Source: Pseudomonadota bacterium
GTDB taxonomy: Bacteria > Pseudomonadota > Gammaproteobacteria > Steroidobacterales > Steroidobacteraceae
Reading direction: 5' to 3'
DNA length: 64,000 bases
NCBI GenBank assembly: GCA_018241505.1
Contig: JAFEDS010000018.1
Coordinates: 84,541 to 148,540, forward strand
The notes under the pieces are model-generated. The model saw nothing but the letters and a program-made list of their open reading frames with translations. It did no database searches and was not told where the DNA came from. The position numbers and the translations under genes were made by a program. Positions 8,813 to 18,036 of this stretch are shown here, one piece after another (the first letter of the stretch is position 1; the number at the start of each line of letters is the position of its first letter).

Positions 8813-10711
8813 GTGGCTTCAGGTACCTGGATGAGAGCTGAATATCCGTTTTCCGCCGTCGTCGGCCAGGACGACCTCAAGTTGGCACTGCTGCTCATTG
8901 CCGTCGATCCCACCATCGGCGGCGTGCTGATCAAGGGCGAACGGGGAACGGCCAAGACCACTGTTGCGCGCGGTCTGGCGGCGCTGCTGCCGGCCGACAC
9001 CGCCGGTGTGGGCGCGCCCTTTGTCGAGCTGCCTCTGGGTGCGACCGAGGATCGGGTTGTTGGTTCACTCGATGTCAATAAGGCGCTGCGCGACGGCGAC
9101 ACCCAACTTCGTTCCGGCGTGCTCGCGCGTGCCAACGGTGGGGTGCTTTACGTTGACGAAGTCAACCTGTTGCCGGATCACCTGGTAGACCTGTTGCTCG
9201 ACGCAGCAGCGACAGGCTGGGTGACAGTCGAGCGCGACGGGGTTTCTGCCGGCGAAGCCGCACGGTTTGTGTTGGTCGGCACCATGAATCCGGAAGAGGG
9301 CGACCTGCGCCCCCAGTTTTTGGATCGGTTTGGATTGTCAGTCCTGGTGCAGGGACTGGATTCCCAGGAACAGCGCATGGCCGCGGTCAGCCGGCGACTC
9401 GAGTTCGATGCGAATCCTGAGTCGGTTATCGCTGCGGCACGCGCCAACGAGGATGCGTTGCGCACGGCCATTGTCGAGGCGAGGGCGCGACTGCCGTCGT
9501 TGCCGGTCACGCGCGCGCATCTTTCCTTGGTCACGGCAATCTGTGCCGAAAAGCTGTTGGATGGAATCCGGGGTGACCTGGCGATCATCAAGACCGCCCG
9601 CGCATTGGCGGCATGGGAGAAGTCTGCTGAAATCGAGGCGGAGCACATTCGGCGCGCCACGGCTTTCGCGCTGCCACATCGCATGCGCCGGCGGCCGCCA
9701 CCACCCAGCCCGTCGCGCAAGGCTCAATCAACACCGCCGCCGCCTGGAAACTACGGACCCGGGTTTGCCGAGGACTCTGGTGCAGGTTCGAGTAGCTCGA
9801 GCGCCGCTGGGCTTGCGGTGGGCGCGAGCACCGCAGGCACACTAGCCGCGCCCGGGCAAGGCGCCGCGGGTTCTGCGGGCGCCGCGGGTGCGTCGTTCAC
9901 CGCGGGCGGGCAAGGCGCTGCTGTCGCTCCTCCGCCGACCGTCAACCTGGTCACCGATCTCATTGACCGCGAAAGCTCCGGTCGCCGCGGCACCGGCTCG
10001 ATCGCCTCGCGGCGCGCAACGCGCGCCACGCCATACGATCAGACAGGCACACTGGCCATCAATGAAACACTGACTACGGCGGCGGTTCGCGGCAGGCGGG
10101 TCGGGGAGCGCGGCATCGCGTTCGCTTCAGCCGATCTGATGCAACACGGTCGCAGCGGTCCCGGCCGCGGCTCCGTATTGTTCCTGGTGGACGCCAGTGC
10201 CTCAATGGCGACTCAACGCCGCCTGGCGTTGGCCAAAAACGTCGCGCTGGGACTGCTCAAATCGAACTATCAACATCGCGACGAAGTAGCGCTGCTGACA
10301 TTCCGCGGCGAGGGTGCCGATCTCGTCGTGCCCTTCACGAGCGGCATCGAAGGCGTGGAGCAGGCGCTGACAGACGTTCCAACTGGCGGGCGTACGCCGT
10401 TGGCAGGCGCGCTTACACGAGCCGCGGGCATTCTCGCGACACGGGAACATTCGCTTCTCATCCTGTTCACTGACGGGCGCGCAAATGTGAGCGTGGCCGA
10501 TGGCGACCCCTGGCAGGAGTCGCTTGCGGCGGCCGCGGAATTGAAGCAATCCTTCGCGGGGGCAGTCGTCATTGACTGTGAACCAGGCCCGATTGTATTG
10601 GGCCGCGCCCGCCAGCTTGCGGCGGCACTCGGCGCCGAGTGCATCCCACTCAACTTGCTCGAGGCGGGCGATCTCACAGTGCAGATTCAACGCCGGCTCG
10701 AAGCGTTCTAG
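8813..10711 (+). CDS. Fused ChlI/ChlD-type chelatase ATPase subunit
   Basis: A 632-residue fusion of an AAA+ ATPase and an integrin-I/VWA domain. Walker A is [10 protein letters not shown] at about residues 41-50 and Walker [13 protein letters not shown] at 109-120. A proline-rich, then Ala/Gly/Ser-rich linker spans roughly 285-385. The C-terminal VWA domain carries the MIDAS start LVDASASM near residue 460. Mg-chelatase I and D subunits have this architecture. Beside cobN, with no bacteriochlorophyll genes and no cobS or cobT in view, it most likely powers cobalt insertion. Start GTG 8813 is uncertain; ATG 8831 ([14 protein letters not shown]) is at least as likely. Confidence 0.87.
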   Translation: MASGTWMRAEYPFSAVVGQDDLKLALLLIAVDPTIGGVLIKGERGTAKTTVARGLAALLPADTAGVGAPFVELPLGATEDRVVGSLDVNKALRDGDTQLRSGVLARANGGVLYVDEVNLLPDHLVDLLLDAAATGWVTVERDGVSAGEAARFVLVGTMNPEEGDLRPQFLDRFGLSVLVQGLDSQEQRMAAVSRRLEFDANPESVIAAARANEDALRTAIVEARARLPSLPVTRAHLSLVTAICAEKLLDGIRGDLAIIKTARALAAWEKSAEIEAEHIRRATAFALPHRMRRRPPPPSPSRKAQSTPPPPGNYGPGFAEDSGAGSSSSSAAGLAVGASTAGTLAAPGQGAAGSAGAAGASFTAGGQGAAVAPPPTVNLVTDLIDRESSGRRGTGSIASRRATRATPYDQTGTLAINETLTTAAVRGRRVGERGIAFASADLMQHGRSGPGRGSVLFLVDASASMATQRRLALAKNVALGLLKSNYQHRDEVALLTFRGEGADLVVPFTSGIEGVEQALTDVPTGGRTPLAGALTRAAGILATREHSLLILFTDGRANVSVADGDPWQESLAAAAELKQSFAGAVVIDCEPGPIVLGRARQLAAALGAECIPLNLLEAGDLTVQIQRRLEAF

Positions 10712-10738
10712 TCTTTTTTCTCCAAGGCATCCCTACTC

Positions 10739-12094
10739 ATGACGGACTCCAATCGTATACCGGTCACGGTTCTCACCGGCTTTCTCGGCTCCGGCAAGAC
10801 CACGCTTCTGAATCGGATTCTCACCGAGAATCACGGTCAGCGCATTGCCGTCATTGAAAATGAGTTCGGTGAAATCGGCGTCGACCAGGAGCTGGTGATC
10901 AATGCCGAGGAGGAGATTTTCGAAATGAACAACGGCTGCATCTGTTGCACCGTGCGCGGCGATCTCATCCGCATCCTGGGCAATCTCATGTCCCGGCGCG
11001 ACAAGTTCGACCGCATTGTGCTCGAGACCACCGGCCTCGCCAATCCGGGTCCCGTGGCGCAGACCTTTTTTGTTGATGATGCCATGCGCGACAAGTTCGC
11101 CCTCGATGGCATCGTGACCCTGGTGGACGCCAGGCACTTCGACCAGCAGATTGTCAACAGTGACGAGACGGCCACCCAGGTTGCCTTTGCGGACGTGATT
11201 GTTCTCAACAAGGCGGACCTGGTGAGCCCTGCGGATCTCGACACGCTGGAGCAACGGGTCCGTGGGATGAACGCCCTGGCGCGAATTGTCAGGTCCAATC
11301 CTGCCGAGCGCGCCGCTGTGCCCATGAAATCGGTGTTGGGAATTGGGGGATTCGATCTGGCACGGGCCCTCGAGTACAAGCCGACGTTCCTGGAACCGGA
11401 ATATCCGTTTGAATGGGCTGGGGCGTTTGAGTTGGCGGCTGGCGACTACACACTGGCGTTGCAGGAGGGACCGGATCCGTCGATCGAAGTCATGTTCTGT
11501 GAGGTGGTGGCAGGCGATGAGTTGGATCCCCTGAAGGCGGCCGAGCGCGTGTTCACGGTATTCTCCACGGCCGCGGCTCCTCGCGCGCCTGGAGCGGCGA
11601 TCGCCCCCAGCCTCAAAGTTCAGCGCCTCGATCTTCCCGATGCCGGCGGTTGCCGCTTCACAGTCCGTATACCGAAAGCCGGCCGCTATTGGCTGTTCAC
11701 TGAACACCTGCCCAACGAATTTGCTCTACAGCTTCGCGGCGCTTCCGGCGATGCGCGCCCGCTTGCCGAGCATGACTTTGATCCCGGCCACTCCCATGAT
11801 GAGCGTGTCGGGTCGTTCAGCCTCGAATCAACGCGCCCTGTGAATGCCGAGCGCTTTCAAGCGTGGTTGTCAAACCTCCTGAAGACGCAAGGCACGCGGC
11901 TATATCGAATGAAGGGCTTCCTGAATTTCGCGGGGGCCAACGATCGCATCGTCATTCAGGGTGTCCATATGGTGGTCGACACCACTGCATTGGGCCCGTG
12001 GGGCGAGCGGCCGCGGCGCACCCAGCTCGTGTTCATAGGCCGGGAGTTGGATCGCGAGGCCATCAGCGCGGGTTTTGAGGTTTGCCTGGAGTAG
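10739..12094 (+). CDS. cobW: CobW-type G3E GTPase metal chaperone
   Basis: A 451-residue COG0523 protein. P-loop GFLGSGKTT lies at about 14-22, the CxCC metal site GCICC at 66-70, the guanine-specificity motif NKAD near 156, and a CobW C-terminal domain after about 330. CobW is thought to hand Co(II) to the aerobic cobaltochelatase, coupled to GTP hydrolysis. It follows the ChlI/D gene by 27 bp on the same strand, so co-expression is likely. A His/Asp-rich stretch ([13 protein letters not shown]) around residue 350 may help bind metal. Confidence 0.9.
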   Translation: MTDSNRIPVTVLTGFLGSGKTTLLNRILTENHGQRIAVIENEFGEIGVDQELVINAEEEIFEMNNGCICCTVRGDLIRILGNLMSRRDKFDRIVLETTGLANPGPVAQTFFVDDAMRDKFALDGIVTLVDARHFDQQIVNSDETATQVAFADVIVLNKADLVSPADLDTLEQRVRGMNALARIVRSNPAERAAVPMKSVLGIGGFDLARALEYKPTFLEPEYPFEWAGAFELAAGDYTLALQEGPDPSIEVMFCEVVAGDELDPLKAAERVFTVFSTAAAPRAPGAAIAPSLKVQRLDLPDAGGCRFTVRIPKAGRYWLFTEHLPNEFALQLRGASGDARPLAEHDFDPGHSHDERVGSFSLESTRPVNAERFQAWLSNLLKTQGTRLYRMKGFLNFAGANDRIVIQGVHMVVDTTALGPWGERPRRTQLVFIGRELDREAISAGFEVCLE

Positions 12095-12112
12095 ACCCGC
12101 GGTAACGATCCG

Positions 12113-12132
12113 GTGACACAATCGGGTGTCAC
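12113..12132. repeat. Inverted repeat between convergent cobW and the small cbt-linked gene
   Basis: GTGACAC (12113-12119) and GTGTCAC (12126-12132) form a perfect 7-bp stem with loop AATCGG; flanking CCG and CGG extend it past one bulge. It lies 18 bp after the cobW stop in a convergent interval, so it may be a bidirectional transcript-end structure, though no U-tract follows. The rest of 12133-12311 shows nothing I recognise. Confidence 0.45.
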
Positions 12133-12311
12133 ACGGATATTCCGCAAAAGTGTTGGAGGGGCGTGCCGGGCGGCTGTTAGGCAACCTGACTGGTCGCCAG
12201 TTACACCAACAGCGTTGGGGCATCGCGGTTCGAAACGGTTTGGGAAGACCCTCAGTTCGACGTTGCCGGCTGTTTACTATCTGCGCGTCGTTGAGATTTC
12301 GACTCCGCGGA

Positions 12312-12569
12312 CTACACGGTAGCGCGCAGAATATCCCGGCTGTTCAAATGAAAATGCGCGCCGGCGGCGAGGGCACTTCGGTTGATCTTCGCCGCCGCGG
12401 CAGCCTCAAAGGCTGCGCCCCGGTCGCGAAAGCACGCCGCGCAATCCTCCGGTGTCGGGTCGAATCCCAGGATGGTTGCGAACGCGCGGCGGTGAACAAA
12501 GCACAGGCCCGCGTGGCCGGAGGGTGTGAAGCAGAAGGAGTCCACGTCAGAACGCCAAGTGGCGGTCAT
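12312..12569 (-). CDS. Small conserved-looking protein linked to cbtBA, function unknown
   Basis: An 85-residue protein without a signal peptide. It contains DSFCFTPSGHAGLCFVHRRAF, PTPEDCAACF and GAHFHLNSRDILR, so it is rich in Cys and His. AGGG lies about 9 bases before the ATG (12567-12569), which supports translation. It is on the same strand as cbtB and cbtA, 64 bp downstream of cbtA. I do not recognise a family. The Cys/His content and position suggest a cobalt or metal link, but that is inference. Confidence 0.6.
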   Translation of the reverse strand: MTATWRSDVDSFCFTPSGHAGLCFVHRRAFATILGFDPTPEDCAACFRDRGAAFEAAAAAKINRSALAAGAHFHLNSRDILRATV

Positions 12570-12633
12570 GGTTCAGACCCTGAGGTCGCGGGCGCCTGCA
12601 CTCAGTCGCCCAAGGTCCTGCTGTACCGCGGGG

Positions 12634-13359
12634 TCACGCCTGCGCGCGCGACCCACCGCTCACCAGCCTGCGAAACGCAACACCCGAAGCAATTCCGAGC
12701 GCTACCCAGAACACCGCATTGCAGACGGTGGTGGCCACCCGGAACTGGCTTTGCAAGTCCGCCGGCGCGAGTGATGACTCAACCGCCGGTTGAGGGGCGG
12801 GAACGAAGTGCGGGGCTACGACAATCACGATTCCGAGGATTCGCAGAGCCCAGCGATTCTGAGAAAAAAGCAGGAACAGGCCGATAGCGGTGGCCGCCGC
12901 GGTCATGGCCCACCATTCCTGCCGGGCGTTGAGCTCTGCGGCGGCCGTGCCCGGCAGGTCGGGTGGTAGCCCGACGGCAGGGGCGGCGAAAAAGACCAGG
13001 AAACCGGCGAATCCGTACAAAGCACCGCCGAGCGCGTTTCGTGGCTCGCGCCAGAGCAGGTACAGCGCGACCAACACGAAGGCGTAACCAACCCCCATCA
13101 ACAAGTTGGCCCCGAACGTAAACAAGGTACGCTGCCAGCCATCCTCGGGCTTCCACTCGTTTTCGTCGTGGTGATGGCCGTCCGCCTCGTGACCTTTGTG
13201 GACATGACCCACCGCAGAAGCCGCGGAATGCTCGGCCGCTTCCTCGTACGTCTCCCCCTGCAGAATCAGGGGGGTCACCCAGATCGATTGAACTACTGTG
13301 AAGACGAGCGCAGCAATGAGACCTGCGACAATCGCCGCAAGTACAGTCTCACGTACCAC
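12634..13359 (-). CDS. cbtA: CbtA cobalt transporter subunit
   Basis: A 241-residue membrane protein with about six hydrophobic segments and a His-rich loop (VHKGHEADGHHHDEN) near residues 52-66. The opening TVLAAIVAGLIAALVFTVVQ and WVTPLILQGETYE segment match the CbtA family, predicted as a cobalt uptake or transport component that works with CbtB. Start GTG 13357-13359 lies 6 bp after cbtB. Placement with B12 biosynthesis genes supports a role in supplying cobalt to CobN and CobW. The transport direction and mechanism are not proven for this family. Confidence 0.87.
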   Translation of the reverse strand: MVRETVLAAIVAGLIAALVFTVVQSIWVTPLILQGETYEEAAEHSAASAVGHVHKGHEADGHHHDENEWKPEDGWQRTLFTFGANLLMGVGYAFVLVALYLLWREPRNALGGALYGFAGFLVFFAAPAVGLPPDLPGTAAAELNARQEWWAMTAAATAIGLFLLFSQNRWALRILGIVIVVAPHFVPAPQPAVESSLAPADLQSQFRVATTVCNAVFWVALGIASGVAFRRLVSGGSRAQA

Positions 13360-13365
13360 AAAGGC

Positions 13366-13548
13366 TCAGTGGCAGGGGAAGGCAGCGCTGTGGCGCGTGT
13401 CGTGCGCGGCGTTATGGACCGCGGACAGCGGTGCAAAGCCGACGAAGTACACGAACCCGAGCCCGATAATGAGGGTCAGGGCGCCCACTAGGGATCGATC
13501 CTTCGACAGGGACGTTGTGCGTGATTCAGGCAGTGCAGTTGTGTTCAT
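13366..13548 (-). CDS. cbtB: CbtB cobalt transporter subunit
   Basis: A 60-residue protein with a single transmembrane helix (ALTLIIGLGFVYFVGFAPL) and the C-terminal His cluster HNAAHDTRHSAAFPCH that defines CbtB and probably binds metal. It precedes cbtA by 6 bp. CbtAB genes are often under cobalamin riboswitches, but here only about 70 bp separates cbtB from the upstream thioesterase gene and I find only a short hairpin in it. Confidence 0.87.
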   Translation of the reverse strand: MNTTALPESRTTSLSKDRSLVGALTLIIGLGFVYFVGFAPLSAVHNAAHDTRHSAAFPCH

Positions 13549-13555
13549 GAGATCC

Positions 13556-13580
13556 CTGGCGGCTCAAAAAAGCCGCCCAG
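13556..13580 (-). other. GC hairpin in the cbtB leader
   Basis: GGCGGCT (13558-13564) pairs with AGCCGCC (13571-13577) across a six-base A-rich loop; two more pairs form past a bulged C. On the minus strand it ends just before the SD CAGGGA of cbtB, so it could shape translation, or mark the transcript end of the upstream thioesterase gene. There is no U-tract after the stem. Confidence 0.5.
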
Positions 13581-13618
13581 ATGCTAGCTCAACCCCATCG
13601 GGCGGGCAATCTGCCTCG

Positions 13619-14101
13619 CTATGACGATACCGGGGCCTTGCGCCGGCGAGGTTTGGGAACGGCAGGCGCGGCGGCGGCGGTAGCGTCCTCTTCGATTTGG
13701 AAGCGGTGCATCCGGCTCACGAGCTCCGGCGGAATGGGCGTTGAGCGCGACGTGTGCGCCGAAATAAACACCAGCACCTGCTTCACCCGCATGCGCAACT
13801 CCCCCTGGTGCGAGGCCTCGATGCGCAGCTCACAGGAGCTGGTACCGATTTTGGTGGTCCACAGGAAAAAAGTGAGGCGGTCGCCGTAGCGGGTGGGTTT
13901 CACGAAATCGACGGTGAAATGGACCGAGGGCGTGAGGATCTGCTTGTGGTGGAACAGGCCCGGTGCGCTGGCGGCCAGGCCGTCTTCGAACCAGTCCTCA
14001 ACAAAGTCACTGATCATTTCGAAATAGCGGGGATAGAAGACCCACCCAGCGGCGTCGCAGTGCCCGAAACGCACCAGGATCTCTCTTTGAAAGGCCGACA
14101 T
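13619..14101 (-). CDS. 4HBT-family acyl-CoA thioesterase
   Basis: About 160 residues from ATG 14099-14101, chosen because GGGGGA lies about 9 bases upstream; a longer in-frame reading lacks hotdog-fold homology in its extra part. The sequence VRFGHCDAAGWVFYPRYFEMI holds the catalytic Asp of the 4-hydroxybenzoyl-CoA thioesterase class of hotdog proteins, and FVKPTRYGDRLTFFLWTTKIG is the second conserved strand. It should hydrolyse an acyl-CoA, substrate unknown. The C-terminal tail (PAVPKPRRRKAPVSS) is basic and looks disordered. Confidence 0.85.
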   Translation of the reverse strand: MSAFQREILVRFGHCDAAGWVFYPRYFEMISDFVEDWFEDGLAASAPGLFHHKQILTPSVHFTVDFVKPTRYGDRLTFFLWTTKIGTSSCELRIEASHQGELRMRVKQVLVFISAHTSRSTPIPPELVSRMHRFQIEEDATAAAAPAVPKPRRRKAPVSS

Positions 14102-14421
14102 TGTTGTGTGTCCCCCAAGGTTGTGTGCCTCGTGAGGCCCGAGCTTACCGCACACAGTGCCTTGCCACTCCGGCAGCTTCTTGCCGGCCGCCGCGGCGCC
14201 GTTTTTCCGCTCCGGGCGTCGAGCGGATCTCATCGCCAGCCCCAACGGCCCCGTCAAAGGTCCCCCGTCGGCGCGGGGTCACATTCACGAACGGATGAAG
14301 CGAGAGACGCGCCGCAATTTCGCTGGAATCACCCGACCAAAGTCCGTATGGGCACCGTTCCTGCAGCAGCAATTGTTAAGGACCCCTCTTGGAAACCGTG
14401 TGCTCATTTTTGGAAATGTGA
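14102..14421. other. Divergent intergenic region, no feature recognised
   Basis: These 320 bases lie between the minus-strand thioesterase and a plus-strand small gene. I see the SD of each gene at the edges but no convincing promoter pair, riboswitch, terminator or small gene. Stop-free frames here look like GC-rich background. Confidence 0.5.
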
Positions 14422-14682
14422 ATGTCTACTACACGCCTCACTAAGCTTCATCTCGTCACATCGGCCGAAGGACACGCGCCGGGTCTCGCCACCCAGGGCC
14501 GGGTGACTCACGACTCCCGCGGCAACGCGGTCTGGCACTGGGACATTGATACGGGTGTGTTGGCCCGGAAATCGGTGGCCGAACTGATCACAACACTCGA
14601 TACACCGGGCGCGCTGGCCCTGGATGCCGAAATCGAACGGCATCGTGACTGGTCGGGAGATCCGTACAACCGCGGCCGGTAG
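14422..14682 (+). CDS. Small hypothetical protein (86 residues)
   Basis: Translation gives MSTTRLTKLHLVTSAEGHAP and ends in RHRDWSGDPYNRGR, with a central GNAVWHWDIDTGVL. No signal peptide or membrane segment is present. GGA lies about 10 bases before the ATG. It lies 8 bp from the end of the convergent LytTR regulator gene. The composition is protein-like and I believe related short proteins occur in gammaproteobacteria, but I cannot name a family or function. Confidence 0.6.
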   Translation: MSTTRLTKLHLVTSAEGHAPGLATQGRVTHDSRGNAVWHWDIDTGVLARKSVAELITTLDTPGALALDAEIERHRDWSGDPYNRGR

Positions 14683-14689
14683 CCCACAT

Positions 14690-15457
14690 TTACAGCCGCT
14701 CGCGGATCGCGGGCGGCAGTAACGCCTTATACCGGCGGCTGAGGCACAGCGTTTGTCCGTCCCTCAGTACCAACTCGTAGTCGCCGTGAAACAGCGGCCG
14801 CATTTCCACGATGAAGTTGATTCGAACTGCGTGGGAGCGGTGGACGCGCAGGAATTCACTCGGATCGAGTTGCGCGATGAATGTTGTGAGTGTATCGCGC
14901 ACCAGGTGCACTTTCCCGCGCGCATGCACCTCTACATAGTTGCCGGCGGCGGATACTCTCTGGATCTCGTCCACTGACAGGAAGATTGCCCGATCGCTGT
15001 CCTTGATGAGGATCTGCCGGGCGGTCGTTGGGCGGCCGGGGATTTGTGCCAGCAGGCGCCTTACCCGTTCCTCGACGTCACTGTGGTCCGGCTCTTTCAA
15101 GGCTTCGCGCGTGCGCTCGATGCTGCGCGTAAAGCGGTCGCGATCGAATGGTTTGAGGAGGTAGTCCAGCGCCTGCAGCTCGAACGCCTTCACGGCATAG
15201 TCGGAGTACGCGGTGGTAAATATCACCAGGGGAATGGCCGTGCCGGTGAGCGCGTCGAGTATTTCGAAGCCGCTGCGGTTGCCGAGTTGGATGTCCAGGA
15301 AGATTACATCCGGCGCGGCGTTCTGCACGGTTGCGGTGCCTTCTTCAACGCTGCCTGCTTCCGCAACCACGCGGAAATCCGCCAGCTCCGCCACAAAGCG
15401 CGCCAGTTTCGCCCGGGCCGGCGGCTCATCGTCAATAATCACCACTGAATAGCTCAT
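14690..15457 (-). CDS. LytTR-family response regulator
   Basis: A 255-residue AlgR/LytR-like regulator. The receiver domain spans about 1-120 with the acidic pair IIDDE, the phospho-acceptor in DVIFLDIQL and the Lys in YLLKPFD. The LytTR DNA-binding domain covers about 150-255 (VDEIQRVSAAGNYVEVHARG, FLRVHRSHAVRI). It should be phosphorylated by the kinase encoded just upstream, whose stop overlaps its ATG as ATGA. The target promoter may include that of the acyltransferase operon itself (inference). Confidence 0.93.
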   Translation of the reverse strand: MSYSVVIIDDEPPARAKLARFVAELADFRVVAEAGSVEEGTATVQNAAPDVIFLDIQLGNRSGFEILDALTGTAIPLVIFTTAYSDYAVKAFELQALDYLLKPFDRDRFTRSIERTREALKEPDHSDVEERVRRLLAQIPGRPTTARQILIKDSDRAIFLSVDEIQRVSAAGNYVEVHARGKVHLVRDTLTTFIAQLDPSEFLRVHRSHAVRINFIVEMRPLFHGDYELVLRDGQTLCLSRRYKALLPPAIRERL

Positions 15458-16548
15458 ACGGGAAAGCTCAAAGTGACGACCGCGCCGTGCGGCTGGCGCG
15501 AGCTGAATTTGAGCTCGTGTGCGCCAGGGAACAGCAACTCCAGGCGCCGTGCAATATTGGAGATTCCAGTGCCTCGGACCAGCGGCGCATCAGGGAATCC
15601 CTTGCCATCATCGCTGACCGTGTATTGAAGCTTCTTGCCGTCGCAGCGCACTTCGACCCGTAACCAGCCGCGGCCGGCCACGATCCCGTGTTTGAGCGCG
15701 TTTTCCAGGATCGGTTGCAGCAACAGCCGTGGCACCGGCAAGGCCTCGATCCCCGGGTCGACATCGATTTCAAAGGTGAGCTGTCCGCGGAAGCGCTCCG
15801 CCATCATGGCCGTATAGCCGCGCAGCCAACCCAACTCGCGGCCGAGCGGCACCAACACGTTGTTGTCGGATTCATAGGCCGCGCGCAGCAGGTCGCCAAG
15901 CTGGCTGATCATCCGGTCAGCGGCCTCGACGTCCTCGTGCATGCGGTTGGAAATTGCGTTCAGGGAGTTGAACAGAAAATGCGGCTCGATTTGCGCGGTC
16001 AGGTGCCGCAGGCGGGCTTCACTCAATTGCGCGGCAAGCTCCTGCGCGCGCAGCTCCCCCGCACGGCGGACCCGGAACTCGCGGATCGCAAACACCACAA
16101 TCAGGATGACCAGGTAGGTGATCAGGTCCTTCTGCAGCTCGTAGAACCACCCGGTGGGGATGTCACCGAAGTCGTACGACTCGTTCATGAGCCCATACGC
16201 TGCTTTGCGCAACAGCACCATTGCAGTGGTATGAATGGTGGAAAATCCAACGGCCGCGACGATTTGAATCAGGATCACGCGGCTGCGCGGGCGCGAATCG
16301 ACGCGAAAGCGGTTCTCGAAGCGGACAATCAGGGGTATGAGCGCGAAAATGACAAAAACGCTGCTCATCTCCCAGACAAAGGCCTTCCAGGTTGCATATC
16401 GGCCATGAGTGGCGATTGCCTGATTCAGGCCCTGGTAGAGGCCCAACAGCAGACCCAGGGCGACAAACAGCACCCATCGAAGCTGCAGCCAGCGGCGCTC
16501 AGGGGGAGCGTCGGCGCCGGCTGCGATTGCAGGACTGGTGGTGGTCAT
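15454..16548 (-). CDS. LytS/YehU-type membrane sensor histidine kinase
   Basis: A 364-residue protein from ATG 16546-16548. About four transmembrane helices lie in residues 20-170, followed by a coiled stretch and the His_kinase domain with the phospho-acceptor in LTAQIEPHFLFNSLNAISNRMH. The ATPase part has LLLQPILENALKHGI (N box) and DDGKGFPD (G box). It forms a pair with the downstream LytTR regulator. It starts 10 bp after the acyltransferase gene, so all three are probably one transcript. Longer readings upstream overlap the acyltransferase and are rejected. Confidence 0.92.
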   Translation of the reverse strand: MTTTSPAIAAGADAPPERRWLQLRWVLFVALGLLLGLYQGLNQAIATHGRYATWKAFVWEMSSVFVIFALIPLIVRFENRFRVDSRPRSRVILIQIVAAVGFSTIHTTAMVLLRKAAYGLMNESYDFGDIPTGWFYELQKDLITYLVILIVVFAIREFRVRRAGELRAQELAAQLSEARLRHLTAQIEPHFLFNSLNAISNRMHEDVEAADRMISQLGDLLRAAYESDNNVLVPLGRELGWLRGYTAMMAERFRGQLTFEIDVDPGIEALPVPRLLLQPILENALKHGIVAGRGWLRVEVRCDGKKLQYTVSDDGKGFPDAPLVRGTGISNIARRLELLFPGAHELKFSSRQPHGAVVTLSFPV

Positions 16549-16558
16549 GGGCGTGATT

Positions 16559-17866
16559 CTAATGGACGTCCTGGGGTACCAGGCGCGGAGCCGCCGGGGC
16601 GCCGGTTTTTCGCGAGCTGATGGCGGCAGCAGCGCCCTGTCGGGCTGCCGGCCGGCCATCGGCCGAGGCAGGAGGCTCGCGTTCGGACGAGGCGAGGCCA
16701 AACAGCGGCCGCAGTATGGCCACCCGCCGGATGACCTCGTAGCCGGCAAGGCAGCTTACCGCGGTGACCGCTATCAACAGCGGCCCCTCGACGCTGGGAG
16801 TCAGATTGACGGACTTCAGCGCATGTGCCGCCACCACAATGATGGTCTGATGCAGGATGTATACGGGGAATATCGCCGTCGTCAGGTAACGGCGCGCCGC
16901 GTTGTCGTGGTTCAGGTAGCGCCGCGCGAAACCCAGTACAGCAGCAATGGCGAGCCACTGCTCGGTGCCGAACACAACACGGCGAAATAACATCAGAAGA
17001 TACGGCGGTGTTGGACTGCTGTCGGCGCCGTAAACTGACATGTAGGTGACGAGGAAGGCCCAGCCGAGAATCGCGAGCACCAATGCGGTCCACCGCACGC
17101 GCTCCAGGGCGAGCCACGGTTTGTGGGTGCCGGCCAGCGCGAAGCCCAACAGGAATGTCATTCCGTAGGTGACATGGTTGTACCAGTCACCCACCAGGGC
17201 GTGATTGGGAGGGTAGGCGTCAATCAGGGCGATCCGCGCCATGGCGAGGAAAGCCACGGGCCAGATCAACACGCCGGTACCGCTGAATGCCCGTTCGAGA
17301 ATGTTGCGCAGCCATTGCGTCAGCTTGGGTGTGACGCGAACGAGGGCATACAACACAACGGTGTAGACCCACAGATAGGCCACAAACCACAAATGATTCC
17401 ACGTCGGCAGGATCAGGCAGTCCGAGCCGCGGCAGAAGCCGTGGTAGGCGCTGAAGTAGAGCTTCAGGAAGTCGAGGTAGCTGCCCGCATACGACAGCTT
17501 CTCAACCACCTCCAGGTAGGATTGCGGTGGAACTATTACCGCCATGCCGAAGATGAGGGGCGTCAGAAGGCGGATCGAGCGCCGGCCGAGAAATCCTTTG
17601 CGGCGTTCTTTGCCGCGGCGCTCCAGCAGGTACGCGGTGGCGACGCCGGATATCAAAAACAACAACGAAAGCCGCCACGGACTGGTGAGCAACATCAGCG
17701 GCTCGACGGTGGTGGAGGCGTACGGGCTTTTCACGTGCCAGTCCCAGGTCACGTAGTACATCCCGACATGGTAGAAAATCAGCAACCCGAACGCGCAGAT
17801 GCGGACCCAATCGAGATCGTAGCGTCGTGCGCCGAGTGTCGCTTGATTCACAGGCCGAGTGTCCAT
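16559..17866 (-). CDS. Membrane acyltransferase (acyltransferase_3 / OpgC-like)
   Basis: About 435 residues with roughly ten transmembrane helices. The start RYDLDWVRICAFGLLIFYHV includes the His of the acyltransferase_3 family (here in FYHVGMYYV). Start ATG 17864-17866 is fixed by a perfect AGGAGG just upstream. Such proteins acylate surface or periplasmic glycans. Being first in an operon with a sensor kinase and LytTR regulator suggests envelope modification tied to that signal. The C-terminal tail after about 400 is polar and looks disordered. Confidence 0.88.
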   Translation of the reverse strand: MDTRPVNQATLGARRYDLDWVRICAFGLLIFYHVGMYYVTWDWHVKSPYASTTVEPLMLLTSPWRLSLLFLISGVATAYLLERRGKERRKGFLGRRSIRLLTPLIFGMAVIVPPQSYLEVVEKLSYAGSYLDFLKLYFSAYHGFCRGSDCLILPTWNHLWFVAYLWVYTVVLYALVRVTPKLTQWLRNILERAFSGTGVLIWPVAFLAMARIALIDAYPPNHALVGDWYNHVTYGMTFLLGFALAGTHKPWLALERVRWTALVLAILGWAFLVTYMSVYGADSSPTPPYLLMLFRRVVFGTEQWLAIAAVLGFARRYLNHDNAARRYLTTAIFPVYILHQTIIVVAAHALKSVNLTPSVEGPLLIAVTAVSCLAGYEVIRRVAILRPLFGLASSEREPPASADGRPAARQGAAAAISSRKTGAPAAPRLVPQDVH

Positions 17867-18036
17867 CGCTCCCTCCTGATGCGGGGGTCGCCCGCGGTTG
17901 CAGTGGGGGCAGGATGGGCCGGCAGCCGCGAACGCAGCAATTGAGCCGGGATGAGTGGGATTGGGGCAGGGACGAGCGGGCCTATTTGCGGCGGCCAGCC
18001 GGCCTACGATCTGGCGACAGATAGTGCAACGCCGGA

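Noticed and set aside
12095-12311. A tRNA or second riboswitch suggested by GGTTCGAAAC
   Set aside because: No acceptor, D or anticodon arms could be paired, and no B12 box is present.
12126-12887. A 253-codon plus-strand frame
   Set aside because: It runs antisense to the cbt-linked small gene and cbtA and lacks an SD or domain.
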